Source: an uncultured Eubacteriales bacterium
Lineage (GTDB): Bacteria > Bacillota > Clostridia > Lachnospirales > Anaerotignaceae
Direction: 5' to 3'
Length of the DNA stretch: 22,224 nt
Assembly (NCBI GenBank): GCA_900548595.1
Contig: URLB01000013.1
Location: 1 to 22,224, forward strand
Notes under the pieces: generated by a model
Told to the model about the DNA's origin: nothing
The model's database searches: none
The model's input: only the letters and a program-made list of their open reading frames with translations
Program-made: the position numbers and the translations under genes
Shown: piece by piece, positions 16,201 through 22,224 of the stretch
Numbering within the stretch: the first letter of the stretch is position 1
How the letters are laid out: each line of letters starts with the position of its first letter

Positions 16201-18264
16201 CTCATCATTAAAAAGCTCTTTTATGCTCAGCCTGTCCATCTGCCTTGCCGTTATTCCTCTTAAGTCGATGTTATTTTCATCCCTAAGCAGGTTTTCAAAA
16301 AATTCTTTCGGCATAGGTCTGTAGAAATAGTACCCCTGACCGTATATACAGCCCAAATTAAGCAACATATCCATTTGCTTCTCTGTTTCTACGCCTTCTA
16401 CTATTACGCTCAATCCCAAAAGTCTTGCCATACTTGATATTGCTTCCAGTATTCCTATTCCTTTATCGGAACTTGTTTCGTCCATTTGCAGAAATCGCAT
16501 ATCTATTTTCAAAACGTCTACGTTTACTTCTTTCAGCATGTTAAGCGATGAATATCCGCTTCCGAAATCATCCATAAACACCTTAAACCCGTAGCTTCTG
16601 AGTTTTCCTACCATCTCCGTTATGGTGTCATACTGTTCCGCATATATGCTTTCGGTTATTTCTATCTCCAGCAATCTCGGTTCTATATCATACTTTTCAA
16701 CAAGTTTTTTAATTGTCTTAGGAACGTCTATGGAATATATATCTGCTCTTGAAACATTTATGGATATAGGCACAATATTATAGCCATTGTCTATCCAGCT
16801 TCGTATGCTTTTGCACACTTCTTCCCAGATATATAAGTCCAACTCTGTAATCAGTCCGTTTTTTTCAAGAACAGGAATAAAATAATCGGGAAAAACCAAT
16901 CCCTTTTCAGGATGATTCCACCTTACCAATGATTCAAGACTTATTATTTTTCCTGTTATCATATTACATTTAGGCTGCGCATAAAAAGTAAACTCACCGT
17001 TTTTCAGACCTCTTCTTACTTCAGTAAGTATTCTTTGCGTTTCTTCCATTTTTATAGACATATTTTTATTATATACGGCGTATCGTTTGGCATAATTTCC
17101 TTTAACGGACATGGCCGCTATAAGAGCCTTGTCATACATATCTTTTACGGAAATAGTTTTATCCGAAGCCTTATATATGCCGAAAATCGGAAGAAAGCCG
17201 ACATTGTCTCCGTAGTTTTTAACTATATTTATTATGTTTTTTTGTATACTCTCAATAGCCTTGTCATCTTGAGGTATAATTATACAAAAATCATCCTCGC
17301 CCATATATCCGGCCGCCCCGTCGCCGTTATCTTGTATCGGTTTTAATTCCTTTCCGATGTCGTTAAGCAGATTGTCTCCCGCTTTTCTTCCATACCATTC
17401 GTTAAAAAGCTTAAAATGCTCTATATCTATCGCTATAACGCAATATTCCTTATCATTTTTTCTTCTTAAAATGCTTTCCGCTTTGTCAAAAAAAGTTTCT
17501 TTATTATAAAGTCCTGTCAGATTATTTATTTTATCCTCTTTTCCCGAAGAACTGATTTCAACATTTTTTTGTCCGCTTATATTCTGTATAAAGCACATTG
17601 TTATATCATCGCTGTTTGCACCGTGTTCAATCGCTATTATAGTGTAAAGCGTCCATCTATAACTTCCGTCAATTGTCCTTTTTCTGCATTGACATTTGAT
17701 TGTATTATTCGGTGCGGCGTTTTTAATCCTCTCCATTATTGTTTCCAAATTGAAAAACTCATCAAAAATCCGTCTGTCATCGGGATGTATCATACTTCTT
17801 GATACGTTTCTGAGAAGACAACTTAACTTTCCGTTCTCTGCCGGCATTATATATTTGCCTTCGGAATGATACATCAATTTATATTTATTTTCCGTAATGT
17901 TTAATTCAAACAATTCATCATATGCAGACGATTTTGTCAGGTTATACAGCAGATTTTTGTTTCCTTCATGTATATCATTTGTAAGAACAAGGCTGCATTT
18001 CCCTTTTCCCGGCCAATCTATTATTGCCGAGCTTATTTCTATCCATTTATTTTTCTTTTTGTTATAAAACACTGTGGATTTTTCTTTGCTGTCCAATTCC
18101 AAATGGCAGTCTTTGCAAACGCAGTCCTCCCCAAATAAAACTTTATAGCATATATCTCCTGATTTCAGCTCAGGAAAAGTTTTTTTCATAGGATCGTTAA
18201 AACTTACTATCCTGTACTCATCGTCAATGATATATATGCATGTGTCTTCATTCTTGGCAATCAT
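13240..18264 (-). CDS. Giant multi-PAS protein with GGDEF-EAL and a second GGDEF domain
   Basis: The 1674-residue protein has no membrane segments. Order: a PAS domain with a cysteine cluster (C39, C48, C50, C53; 1-100), a PAS (about 115-232), a GGDEF-like domain (about 245-400), an EAL domain (about 410-665), about six PAS/PAC units (about 685-1490; several HPDD/HPND motifs) and a final GGDEF domain (about 1497-1665). The first GGDEF signature is G322-E-D-D-F, so cyclic-di-GMP synthesis there is doubtful. The EAL domain keeps catalytic positions: E444 (in ESL), N503, E535, DDFGSGYSS (565-573), K586-I-D and EGVET (623-627), so it likely hydrolyses cyclic-di-GMP. The last domain has intact G1581-G-D-E-F, with the inhibitory RxxD site changed to G1572-E-N-D. 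It is therefore likely a soluble bifunctional sensor that could both make and break the messenger. GGAGA precedes the ATG. No neighbouring partner is evident. Confidence 0.93.
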   Translation of the reverse strand: MIAKNEDTCIYIIDDEYRIVSFNDPMKKTFPELKSGDICYKVLFGEDCVCKDCHLELDSKEKSTVFYNKKKNKWIEISSAIIDWPGKGKCSLVLTNDIHEGNKNLLYNLTKSSAYDELFELNITENKYKLMYHSEGKYIMPAENGKLSCLLRNVSRSMIHPDDRRIFDEFFNLETIMERIKNAAPNNTIKCQCRKRTIDGSYRWTLYTIIAIEHGANSDDITMCFIQNISGQKNVEISSSGKEDKINNLTGLYNKETFFDKAESILRRKNDKEYCVIAIDIEHFKLFNEWYGRKAGDNLLNDIGKELKPIQDNGDGAAGYMGEDDFCIIIPQDDKAIESIQKNIINIVKNYGDNVGFLPIFGIYKASDKTISVKDMYDKALIAAMSVKGNYAKRYAVYNKNMSIKMEETQRILTEVRRGLKNGEFTFYAQPKCNMITGKIISLESLVRWNHPEKGLVFPDYFIPVLEKNGLITELDLYIWEEVCKSIRSWIDNGYNIVPISINVSRADIYSIDVPKTIKKLVEKYDIEPRLLEIEITESIYAEQYDTITEMVGKLRSYGFKVFMDDFGSGYSSLNMLKEVNVDVLKIDMRFLQMDETSSDKGIGILEAISSMARLLGLSVIVEGVETEKQMDMLLNLGCIYGQGYYFYRPMPKEFFENLLRDENNIDLRGITARQMDRLSIKELFNDELFSDTLMNNILGGIAFYSVSGDNVEIIRVNEEYFKVTGTNPVDLEARKGNALQDVYKDDRKKTLEIFDDAYKNILSGADGDIRRKKDDGSIIWMHIRVFFLKEENDRKLYYGTISDVTERKLKEQILEESQKELSAVIGISENDASFMQLAEENRKAAAAMYSRMTPGGMIGGYCDDDFTLYFANSEMVRLLGYDNYDDFANGIDNKVINTIHPDDREIVFEAIRGKCYPGMEYEVKYRMPKKDGTWFWTQDKGRVVQAENGRTAIVSACMDISETMEIQKQITEKNRILMKQNKELNFLHNETTGGYHHCLDTEEWDFEYISNRFLEIFGYTREEIKQKFDNKYLNMVHPNDRNKVRRSIESVRGKKNEINTEYRMLSKKGYIWVVDQSRFMEIDGKRLIQGVVLDISSTVKLRDRMNLFLNYTKDDIIVLKLNGDICEYNVIANGICGKYGYSCEEYESMLNNGFFEKATEKESYIKIRKEFREAVKNRADFSGETEIRLGEETVTVNIKAGFMEENGKDTAYMLVLSDITSEKEKENELVIAERMLESALSYIDGGFLEWDILSNKLYVSLIRNLQDTEIVDVKEYKNMHVIEDFPNCIFEVIPDNCREGVRESIRNIYTNNSSIFEIPLVNKDGDIIWIRSICKTAEGINGIPTKIVGCYMDITDKKKETFSAENSEKITDTIELDSIYSFRADLTADIIYRENNNYSWFAKNNEKGYLSNRKYIADNIVMPEYRELFLQFTDIKRLKGLLDSGKKLDSIDYQCNKNGEKKWFKLLIQLEKDGESGNIIANVFIMDIDKQKNKELELTVMAHTDFLTGLSNRMFGVQKVKEYIKNMKDGESAAIIMYDMDNFKSVNNVFGHAYGDKIISMTAKKLKSFYGENDIACRIGGDEFFILCSNIGEEEMNRKMAEVIKDTVICDEEKNMSYTISAGYAMIPEDGKDFEELYMKADIALFEAKMDGKSSFKRYNSSMKAERYELINN

Positions 18265-18299
18265 TTATTTTTCTCCATTTCCACCCAATATAACCCAAC

Positions 18300-18336
18300 A
18301 ATTTTAAATTATAGTATAATTTAAAATTTTACGCAA
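18300..18336 (-). promoter_or_regulatory. Promoter of the cyclic-di-GMP gene inside a 29-base perfect palindrome
   Basis: On the minus strand TTGCGT (18331-18336), 17 bases, TATAAT (18308-18313). The -10 box and most of the spacer lie in a perfect palindrome: AATTTTAAATTATA and its complement around one base (18300-18328). Such a symmetric site over a promoter suggests a repressor operator, but pure A/T symmetry can also arise by chance or form a cruciform. I see no cyclic-di-GMP riboswitch in this 253-base gap. Confidence 0.55.
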
Positions 18337-18517
18337 TGACGCTAAATAGGCGCAAAATCAGCTTGTATATGTTATTTCGCGTAATACGGCATTTTTCTTA
18401 TAATTACTCCCCATTTTATAATATTTACAAAAATAATATATTATCTTTATATTTTGTAACACAGCTTATCCATTATGAATATTGTAATGTATAACCATAT
18501 TAGAAAGGACAAAATAT

Positions 18518-19285
18518 ATGAATAACGATTATGAATTCTACGAACGACGGATGTCATTATATGATGATGAAATGAATCTATACGAAAACAGGTGCTGTTG
18601 TTCCAATCAGTGCGGTTCTTGCTGCTCCTGCCCTCCTGTCAACAATTGCTGCATAGGTCCTACAGGACCTCAGGGTCTCCCCGGCACGCCCGGTATGCCT
18701 GGTCCAATCGGACCTACTGGTCCTACAGGACCTGCCGGTGCAGGATTAGATGATGTTTCTCCTTATATACCTGGAATGGTTTACAATTTAGGTGACATAG
18801 TTTACTATAACGGCAGTCTGTTCCGTGCAAACAGAAATGGTGCTGTAGGTATCCCCGGAACTTCCCCCGATTTTGATTTAGTTACTGTAACAGGTCCTAC
18901 CGGTTCTACTGGCGCTACCGGTCCCACTGGTCCTACCGGCCCTACTGGTGCTATAGGTCCTACTGGTCCTGCTGGTGCTGCTGGTGCTGCCGGCCCTACT
19001 GGTCCTACCGGCCCTGCCGGTGCTACCGGTGATATAGGTCCCACCGGTCCTACTGGTCCTGCCGGCGCTACTGGTGCTACCGGCGATATTGGTCCCACTG
19101 GTCCTACTGGTCCTGCCGGCGCTACTGGTGCTACCGGTGATATAGGTCCTACCGGTCCTACTGGTCCTGCCGGTGCTGTAACTCCGGCTGCAGCTGTATC
19201 AGATGCTACAGATACAACAGATGTAGTAACAAAATTTAATCAGCTCCTTGCAAATATGCGTGTTGCCGGTTTATTAAGTTCTTAA
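18518..19285 (+). CDS. Cysteine-rich collagen-like surface/exosporium-type protein
   Basis: The 255-residue protein has an acidic N-terminus (1-25), nine cysteines in residues 26-45, and two Gly-X-Y collagen stretches (about 46-76 and 126-220), mostly GPT, GPA and GAT. They are separated by a 48-residue insert (about 77-125: YIPGMVYNLGDIVYYNGSLF and a following P-x-F-x-L) that resembles a carbohydrate-binding type-5/12 module. The end (VSDATDTTDVVTKFNQLLAN and MRVAGLLSS) matches the C-terminal tail of clostridial collagen-like proteins. There is no signal peptide, as in BclA-type exosporium proteins, so a spore-surface place is likely but not proven. Thr in Gly-Pro-Thr is the usual glycosylation site. 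It is followed by a glycosyltransferase gene. AGAAAGGA precedes the ATG. Confidence 0.88.
   Translation: MNNDYEFYERRMSLYDDEMNLYENRCCCSNQCGSCCSCPPVNNCCIGPTGPQGLPGTPGMPGPIGPTGPTGPAGAGLDDVSPYIPGMVYNLGDIVYYNGSLFRANRNGAVGIPGTSPDFDLVTVTGPTGSTGATGPTGPTGPTGAIGPTGPAGAAGAAGPTGPTGPAGATGDIGPTGPTGPAGATGATGDIGPTGPTGPAGATGATGDIGPTGPTGPAGAVTPAAAVSDATDTTDVVTKFNQLLANMRVAGLLSS
19028..19177 (+). repeat. 54-base tandem repeat within the collagen-like gene
   Basis: Units start at 19028, 19082 and 19136 and each encodes GDIGPTGPTGPAGATGAT or a close form (the last is cut short). Third-position differences (GGT/GGC, ATA/ATT, CCC/CCT) show the copies are not brand-new. Such repeats can gain or lose units by slippage. 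Confidence 0.9.
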
Positions 19286-19303
19286 GCATATAACCATTTT
19301 CTT

Positions 19304-19327
19304 ACAGAGGGGAAACTTCCCCTCTGT
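19304..19327 (+). other. Hairpin between the collagen-like and glycosyltransferase genes
   Basis: ACAGAGGGG and CCCCTCTGT pair perfectly around six bases. Only TTTACAT follows, so it looks like a partial terminator or an mRNA-stabilising element that would lower expression of the downstream glycosyltransferase relative to the collagen-like protein. Confidence 0.55.
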
Positions 19328-19360
19328 TTACATAGCAAAAATAGTCTTGGGAGGTTTTAT

Positions 19361-20440
19361 ATGTATGTAGTTGTATACGCCATTTGTAAAAACGAATCAC
19401 AATTTGTGGAGCGTTGGATGAATTCCATGTCCGAAGCCGATAAAATTGTAGTACTTGATACAGGTTCATCTGACGATACCGTTAATCGTCTTCGTTCAAA
19501 AGGAGCATATGTTAAAGAACAAAAAATAATACCTTGGCGCTTTGATACCGCCCGCAATATTTCTTTATCTCTTGTACCCGATGACGCTGATATATGCGTC
19601 TGTACGGATCTTGACGAAGTATTTGATAAAGGCTGGCGCAAAAGTTTGGAAAAAGTATGGAAAGACGGCGTAACAAGAGCAAATTACAGATATACATGGA
19701 GTTTTACTAAGGAAGGTAAAGAAGGCGTTGTATTTTGGGCAGAAAAAATCCATTCAAGACACGGATATAAATGGACTCACCCTGTACACGAGGTATTGGA
19801 ATGGTGCGGAGACGGCGTTCAAGGCAATATGGTAACGGCTGAAGGAGTTCAGTTAAATCACTATCCCGATTTTTCAAAACCACGCAGTCAGTATCTTCCT
19901 CTTTTAGAGTTATCCGTAAAGGAAGATCCCGATGACGACAGAAATATGCATTATCTCGGAAGAGAATATATGTATAATTCCATGTGGGATGACTGTATCA
20001 AAACACTGAAACTTCATTTGTCCATGCCGAAAGCAACTTGGAGGGATGAAAGAGCGGCTTCAATGCGCTATATTGCCAAATCATATTTAATGAAAAATGA
20101 TAAAAATTCCGCTATGAATTGGTACTTGCAGTCAATCATAGAAGCTCCTTACCTGAGAGAACCGTATGTTGATACTGCCCTTATGTTATACAATGAAAAT
20201 GAGTGGAACGGGGTTCTGTATTTTACCGACTGTGCACTGAAAATTTCCGAGCGCCCTAAAACATATATATGTGAAGAAGCTTCATGGGGCGGTCTGCCGC
20301 ACGACATACGTTCCATTGCTTTCTACAATATAGGCCAATATCATGAAGCTGTTAAAGAAGCGGAAAAAGCCTTATCATTTTATCCTGATAACGTACGAAT
20401 AAAAAATAATATTGATATCATTAGAAACAAAATCGAATGA
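19361..20440 (+). CDS. Family 2 glycosyltransferase with helical-repeat C-terminal domain
   Basis: The 359-residue protein has an N-terminal GT-A domain (residues about 1-195): VVVYAICKNESQFVERWMNS, then VLDTGSSDDT (31-40), the R-x-D-x-A-R tract (RFDTARNISL) and the metal/nucleotide-sugar motif D83-L-D-E. This is the SunS-like subgroup of family 2. The C-terminal part (about 200-355) has TPR-like helices (YNIGQYHEAVKEAEKALSFY). GGGAGG precedes the start. No membrane segments, so it works in the cytoplasm. It follows the collagen-like gene by 75 bases on the same strand, as glycosyltransferases pair with BclA-type proteins in other Clostridia (bclA3-sgtA in C. difficile), so the likely substrate is threonine in the collagen repeats. 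This link is inferred. Confidence 0.88.
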   Translation: MYVVVYAICKNESQFVERWMNSMSEADKIVVLDTGSSDDTVNRLRSKGAYVKEQKIIPWRFDTARNISLSLVPDDADICVCTDLDEVFDKGWRKSLEKVWKDGVTRANYRYTWSFTKEGKEGVVFWAEKIHSRHGYKWTHPVHEVLEWCGDGVQGNMVTAEGVQLNHYPDFSKPRSQYLPLLELSVKEDPDDDRNMHYLGREYMYNSMWDDCIKTLKLHLSMPKATWRDERAASMRYIAKSYLMKNDKNSAMNWYLQSIIEAPYLREPYVDTALMLYNENEWNGVLYFTDCALKISERPKTYICEEASWGGLPHDIRSIAFYNIGQYHEAVKEAEKALSFYPDNVRIKNNIDIIRNKIE

Positions 20441-20448
20441 CCATATAT

Positions 20449-20545
20449 AAAAAGGACCTTCCATGTAAATGTACCGACCTCCAATTGTTAGATTTTTAGG
20501 TCTAACTTTTGGGGATCGGTACAAAATCCATGAAAAGTCCTTTTT
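20449..20545. repeat. 97-base near-palindrome: bidirectional terminator with an embedded IS-end-like palindrome
   Basis: Outer arms AAAAAGGACCTTCCATG (20449-20465) and CATGAAAAGTCCTTTTT (20529-20545) pair with two C-A mismatches on the plus strand and two U-G wobbles on the minus strand, each with a T run, so it fits best as the terminator of the minus-strand SCIFF maturase and may serve both genes. Inside (20470-20523) lies a second palindrome: TGTACCGACCTCCAA...GTTAGA and TCTAAC...GGGGATCGGTACA, 19 of 23 positions symmetric, around TTTTTAGG. The GTTAGA/CCCCAAA words resemble terminal repeats of IS3-family elements as I recall them, which is a resemblance only. Confidence 0.7.
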
Positions 20546-20546
20546 A

Positions 20547-21920
20547 TTATTTTTCGGCTTCGTCAAGCATAAGCTTTGCTTTTATCATTATTGCACATTC
20601 CAGTCTCTTTCTCTGGAGTTTGCAGCCTATGTCATACGTTCCCATTATGCTTCCCGCATAATGGCTGGCGTTAGCCATACATCCTCCGCTGCAATAGAAC
20701 TTTGCCCAGCATTTTTTACAGTCGGGTTTTGTATATACGTTGCAGTTCGCAAACTCTTCGCGTATTTCATTGTTCTTTATTCCTTCAAATACCGTTCCGA
20801 GTTTAAACTCAGGCTGTCCTACAAACTGATGACACGGATATAAGTCTCCTTCGGGCGAAACAGCCATATACTCTGTTCCGCTTCCACATCCGGAAAGTCT
20901 TTTTGCCACGCAAGGTCCACCGGTAAGGTCAACCATAAAGTGGAAGAAATTGAAATCCTTTTCTCCGGTTTTGTGTCTTATGTAAAGCTCTTCCGCTATT
21001 TTTTCATACTCTTTATATATTGTTTCGAGGTCTTCCTCCTGAATAGCATAGTCCTCTGTTGAATCAGCTACAACCGGTTCTACGGATACCTGTTTAAAAC
21101 CTAAATCATCCGCAAAATGGAAAATGTCCTTGGAGAAGTCAAGATTATGATGTGTAAACGTGCCTCTTACATAATAATCTGTCTGATTTCTGCTGTCGGC
21201 AAGCTTTTGGAATTTCGGTACAATAAGGTCATAGCTTCCCTGTCCGCCTGCTCTGGGACGCATAAAGTCGTTTATTTCTTTTCTTCCGTCAAGGCTCAAA
21301 ACAACATTATGCATATTTTCATTTATATACTTCTGTTTTTCATCATCAAGAAGAACTCCGATTGTTGTAATTGTAAATCTAAAGTTTTTGCCATGCAGTT
21401 TTTCCTGTTCACGTCCGTACTCAACTATTTCCTTTACAACCTCAAAGTTCATGAGAGGTTCTCCCCCGAAGAAGTCAACCTCAAGATTGCGTCTGTTTCC
21501 GCTGTTGGCTATTATAAAATCAATGGCTTTCTTACCGACTTCTGTACTCATTAATGAGCGTTTTCCATGATATTCACCCTCTTCTGCAAAACAATATTTG
21601 CACTTAAGGTTACAGTCATGCGCAACATGAAGGCAAAGAGCTTTTACAACGGGAGCTCTGTTTTTAACCTGTTCAAGCACCTGTTCATATTCGTCTTCCG
21701 TATACAGAAGTCCTGCCTCTTTAAGTTCTTCCAGTTCCCCTACAGCCTCTTCTATCTGCTCTCTGCTATACTTATCCGAAAATCTTTCGCAAAGGACGTC
21801 AACGCCTTCATCGGGGTAAATATCAGCTATGTCATACGCTACGTCGTCCACAGCATGGACAGCGCCGCTTAATATATCCATAAGTATGTTAATACCGTTC
21901 ATGGAAAATTTATGAAGCAT
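20547..21920 (-). CDS. SCIFF peptide maturase, radical SAM/SPASM (CteB-like)
   Basis: The 457-residue enzyme cross-links the adjacent six-cysteine peptide. Starting at the ATG at 21920 (AAAGGAAG upstream; the frame opens six codons earlier at 21938 but lacks a site) it begins MLHKFSMNGINILMDILSGA, typical of CteB. Residues to about 90 form the peptide-recognition (RRE-like) domain. The radical SAM motif is C103-N-L-K-C107-K-Y-C110, followed by VDFFGGEPLMNF. The SPASM region has SGCGSG, LYPCHQF and D-C-K-K-C-W-A-K-F-Y-C-S-G-G-C (CX2CX5CX3C), with a late GCKLQ cysteine, giving two auxiliary 4Fe-4S clusters. CteB-type enzymes form a thioether between a cysteine sulfur and a threonine carbon. It lies downstream of its precursor gene with a hairpin between. 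Confidence 0.96.
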   Translation of the reverse strand: MLHKFSMNGINILMDILSGAVHAVDDVAYDIADIYPDEGVDVLCERFSDKYSREQIEEAVGELEELKEAGLLYTEDEYEQVLEQVKNRAPVVKALCLHVAHDCNLKCKYCFAEEGEYHGKRSLMSTEVGKKAIDFIIANSGNRRNLEVDFFGGEPLMNFEVVKEIVEYGREQEKLHGKNFRFTITTIGVLLDDEKQKYINENMHNVVLSLDGRKEINDFMRPRAGGQGSYDLIVPKFQKLADSRNQTDYYVRGTFTHHNLDFSKDIFHFADDLGFKQVSVEPVVADSTEDYAIQEEDLETIYKEYEKIAEELYIRHKTGEKDFNFFHFMVDLTGGPCVAKRLSGCGSGTEYMAVSPEGDLYPCHQFVGQPEFKLGTVFEGIKNNEIREEFANCNVYTKPDCKKCWAKFYCSGGCMANASHYAGSIMGTYDIGCKLQRKRLECAIMIKAKLMLDEAEK

Positions 21921-21951
21921 AAAATTTCTTCCTTTCATCCGTACAATAGAA

Positions 21952-21974
21952 GAGTGGCGATATAATCGCCACTC
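21952..21974 (-). other. Intergenic hairpin between SCIFF precursor and maturase
   Basis: GAGTGGCGAT and ATCGCCACTC form a perfect ten-base-pair stem with a three-base loop. Only TTCTATTG follows on the minus strand, so it is a leaky terminator or processing/stability element that would give more precursor than enzyme. Confidence 0.7.
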
Positions 21975-21986
21975 CCATTCGTCTCA

Positions 21987-22127
21987 TTATCTGTTTTCGC
22001 AAGGCTGATTAGCTACTGTGCAGCTTGTTTTGCATGCAGACTGGCAAGATGTCTGGCATTCGCCGCAGCCGCCCTTTACTAAAGACTCTTTAAGCATTGC
22101 GTTATTTAAAGTTTTTACATGTTTCAT
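21987..22127 (-). CDS. Six-cysteine peptide SCIFF (ranthipeptide precursor)
   Basis: This 46-residue gene starts MKHVKTLNNAMLKESLVKGG and ends CTVANQPCENR. Its six cysteines are at 21, 24, 28, 32, 36 and 43, in the motif GGCGECQTSCQSACKTSCT. This matches the SCIFF family (six cysteines in forty-five residues), nearly universal in Clostridia and the substrate of the adjacent radical SAM maturase. In the studied homologue CteA, a thioether links Cys32 and Thr37; both residues are present here at the same numbers. The N-terminal 20 residues are the likely leader. GGAGG lies upstream with a seven- to nine-base gap. Its biological role is not settled; a link to quorum-type signalling has been reported for some. 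Confidence 0.97.
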   Translation of the reverse strand: MKHVKTLNNAMLKESLVKGGCGECQTSCQSACKTSCTVANQPCENR

Positions 22128-22164
22128 TTATAAAACCTCCCATAAAATATACATATTTTTTTCA

Positions 22165-22192
22165 ATTGTAACATATTTTTTTATTTTTGCAA
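22165..22192 (-). promoter_or_regulatory. Likely promoter of the SCIFF operon
   Basis: On the minus strand TTGCAA (22187-22192), 16 bases, TACAAT (22165-22170), about 40 bases ahead of the start codon. The spacer is A-rich. Moderate match. Confidence 0.5.
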
Positions 22193-22224
22193 AGTATAAA
22201 TTTTAAAACGCTCAGTCAGATTTT

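Noticed and set aside
18265..18517. Possible cyclic-di-GMP riboswitch ahead of the giant cyclic-di-GMP gene or the collagen-like gene
   Set aside because: I looked for the conserved GCA-CAGGGCAAACC-type core and the second-class motif on both strands and saw none.
18420..18517. Sporulation sigma-K or sigma-E promoter ahead of the collagen-like gene
   Set aside because: Fragments such as CATTATGAATA and CATATTAGA are near but do not fit CATANNNTA with a correctly spaced -35, so no promoter call is made.
18805..19098. Minus-strand proline/valine-rich reading frame opposite the collagen-like gene
   Set aside because: It is the reverse reading of the Gly-Pro-Thr repeats (GPV/APV pattern), with no ribosome binding site.
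19028..19177. Regular 54-base repeats considered as a CRISPR-like array
   Set aside because: No unique spacers; the repeats keep the reading frame and encode collagen triplets.

Overview
The window is AT-rich DNA (estimated by eye at clearly under 45% G+C) from a member of the Firmicutes, most likely class Clostridia. The strongest pointer is the six-cysteine SCIFF peptide with its radical SAM/SPASM maturase at the right end, a pair that is nearly universal in Clostridia. AGGAGG-type ribosome binding sites, many U-tailed hairpin terminators, a one-piece tmRNA beside smpB, a small siroheme reductase and a clostridial collagen-like surface protein agree with this. I cannot name the genus.

Layout. 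1-1400: the start of a MATE transporter (minus), a phage-type DUF6291 protein and a short gene remnant. 1401-5327 (minus): a membrane-anchored serine hydrolase, then ssrA (tmRNA) with smpB, then an RlmD-type 23S rRNA methyltransferase. 5413-6660 (plus): an S1-domain RNA-binding protein and a stand-alone siroheme/4Fe-4S reductase domain protein. 6736-9401: a MerR/BmrR-type regulator divergent from a MATE transporter and a small membrane protein. 9471-11369 (minus): an Uup-type ABC-F ATPase. 11577-13183 (plus): a small membrane protein and an uncharacterised radical SAM enzyme. 13240-18264 (minus): a 1674-residue cyclic-di-GMP protein with two GGDEF domains, one EAL domain and many PAS domains. 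18518-20440 (plus): a cysteine-rich collagen-like protein and a glycosyltransferase with a helical-repeat tail. 20449-20545: a long near-palindrome between convergent genes. 20547-22127 (minus): the SCIFF maturase and its precursor.

How parts work together. tmRNA and SmpB form the trans-translation ribosome rescue pair and share a promoter. The MerR regulator sits over a 19-bp-spacer promoter with a perfect dyad in front of the MATE gene. A very similar 19-bp-spacer site lies in front of the distant serine hydrolase gene, which suggests a small regulon. The collagen-like protein is rich in Gly-Pro-Thr repeats and is followed by a glycosyltransferase, so a surface or spore glycoprotein with its modifying enzyme is likely. 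The SCIFF peptide is the substrate of the adjacent maturase, which installs thioether cross-links (ranthipeptide class).

Most genes are housekeeping or common clostridial accessory genes. I did not find a clear new defence or mobile system. The most unusual items are the shared MerR-like operator, the nested palindrome with insertion-sequence-like ends, the multi-PAS cyclic-di-GMP protein with a 29-bp palindromic promoter, and the uncharacterised radical SAM protein.
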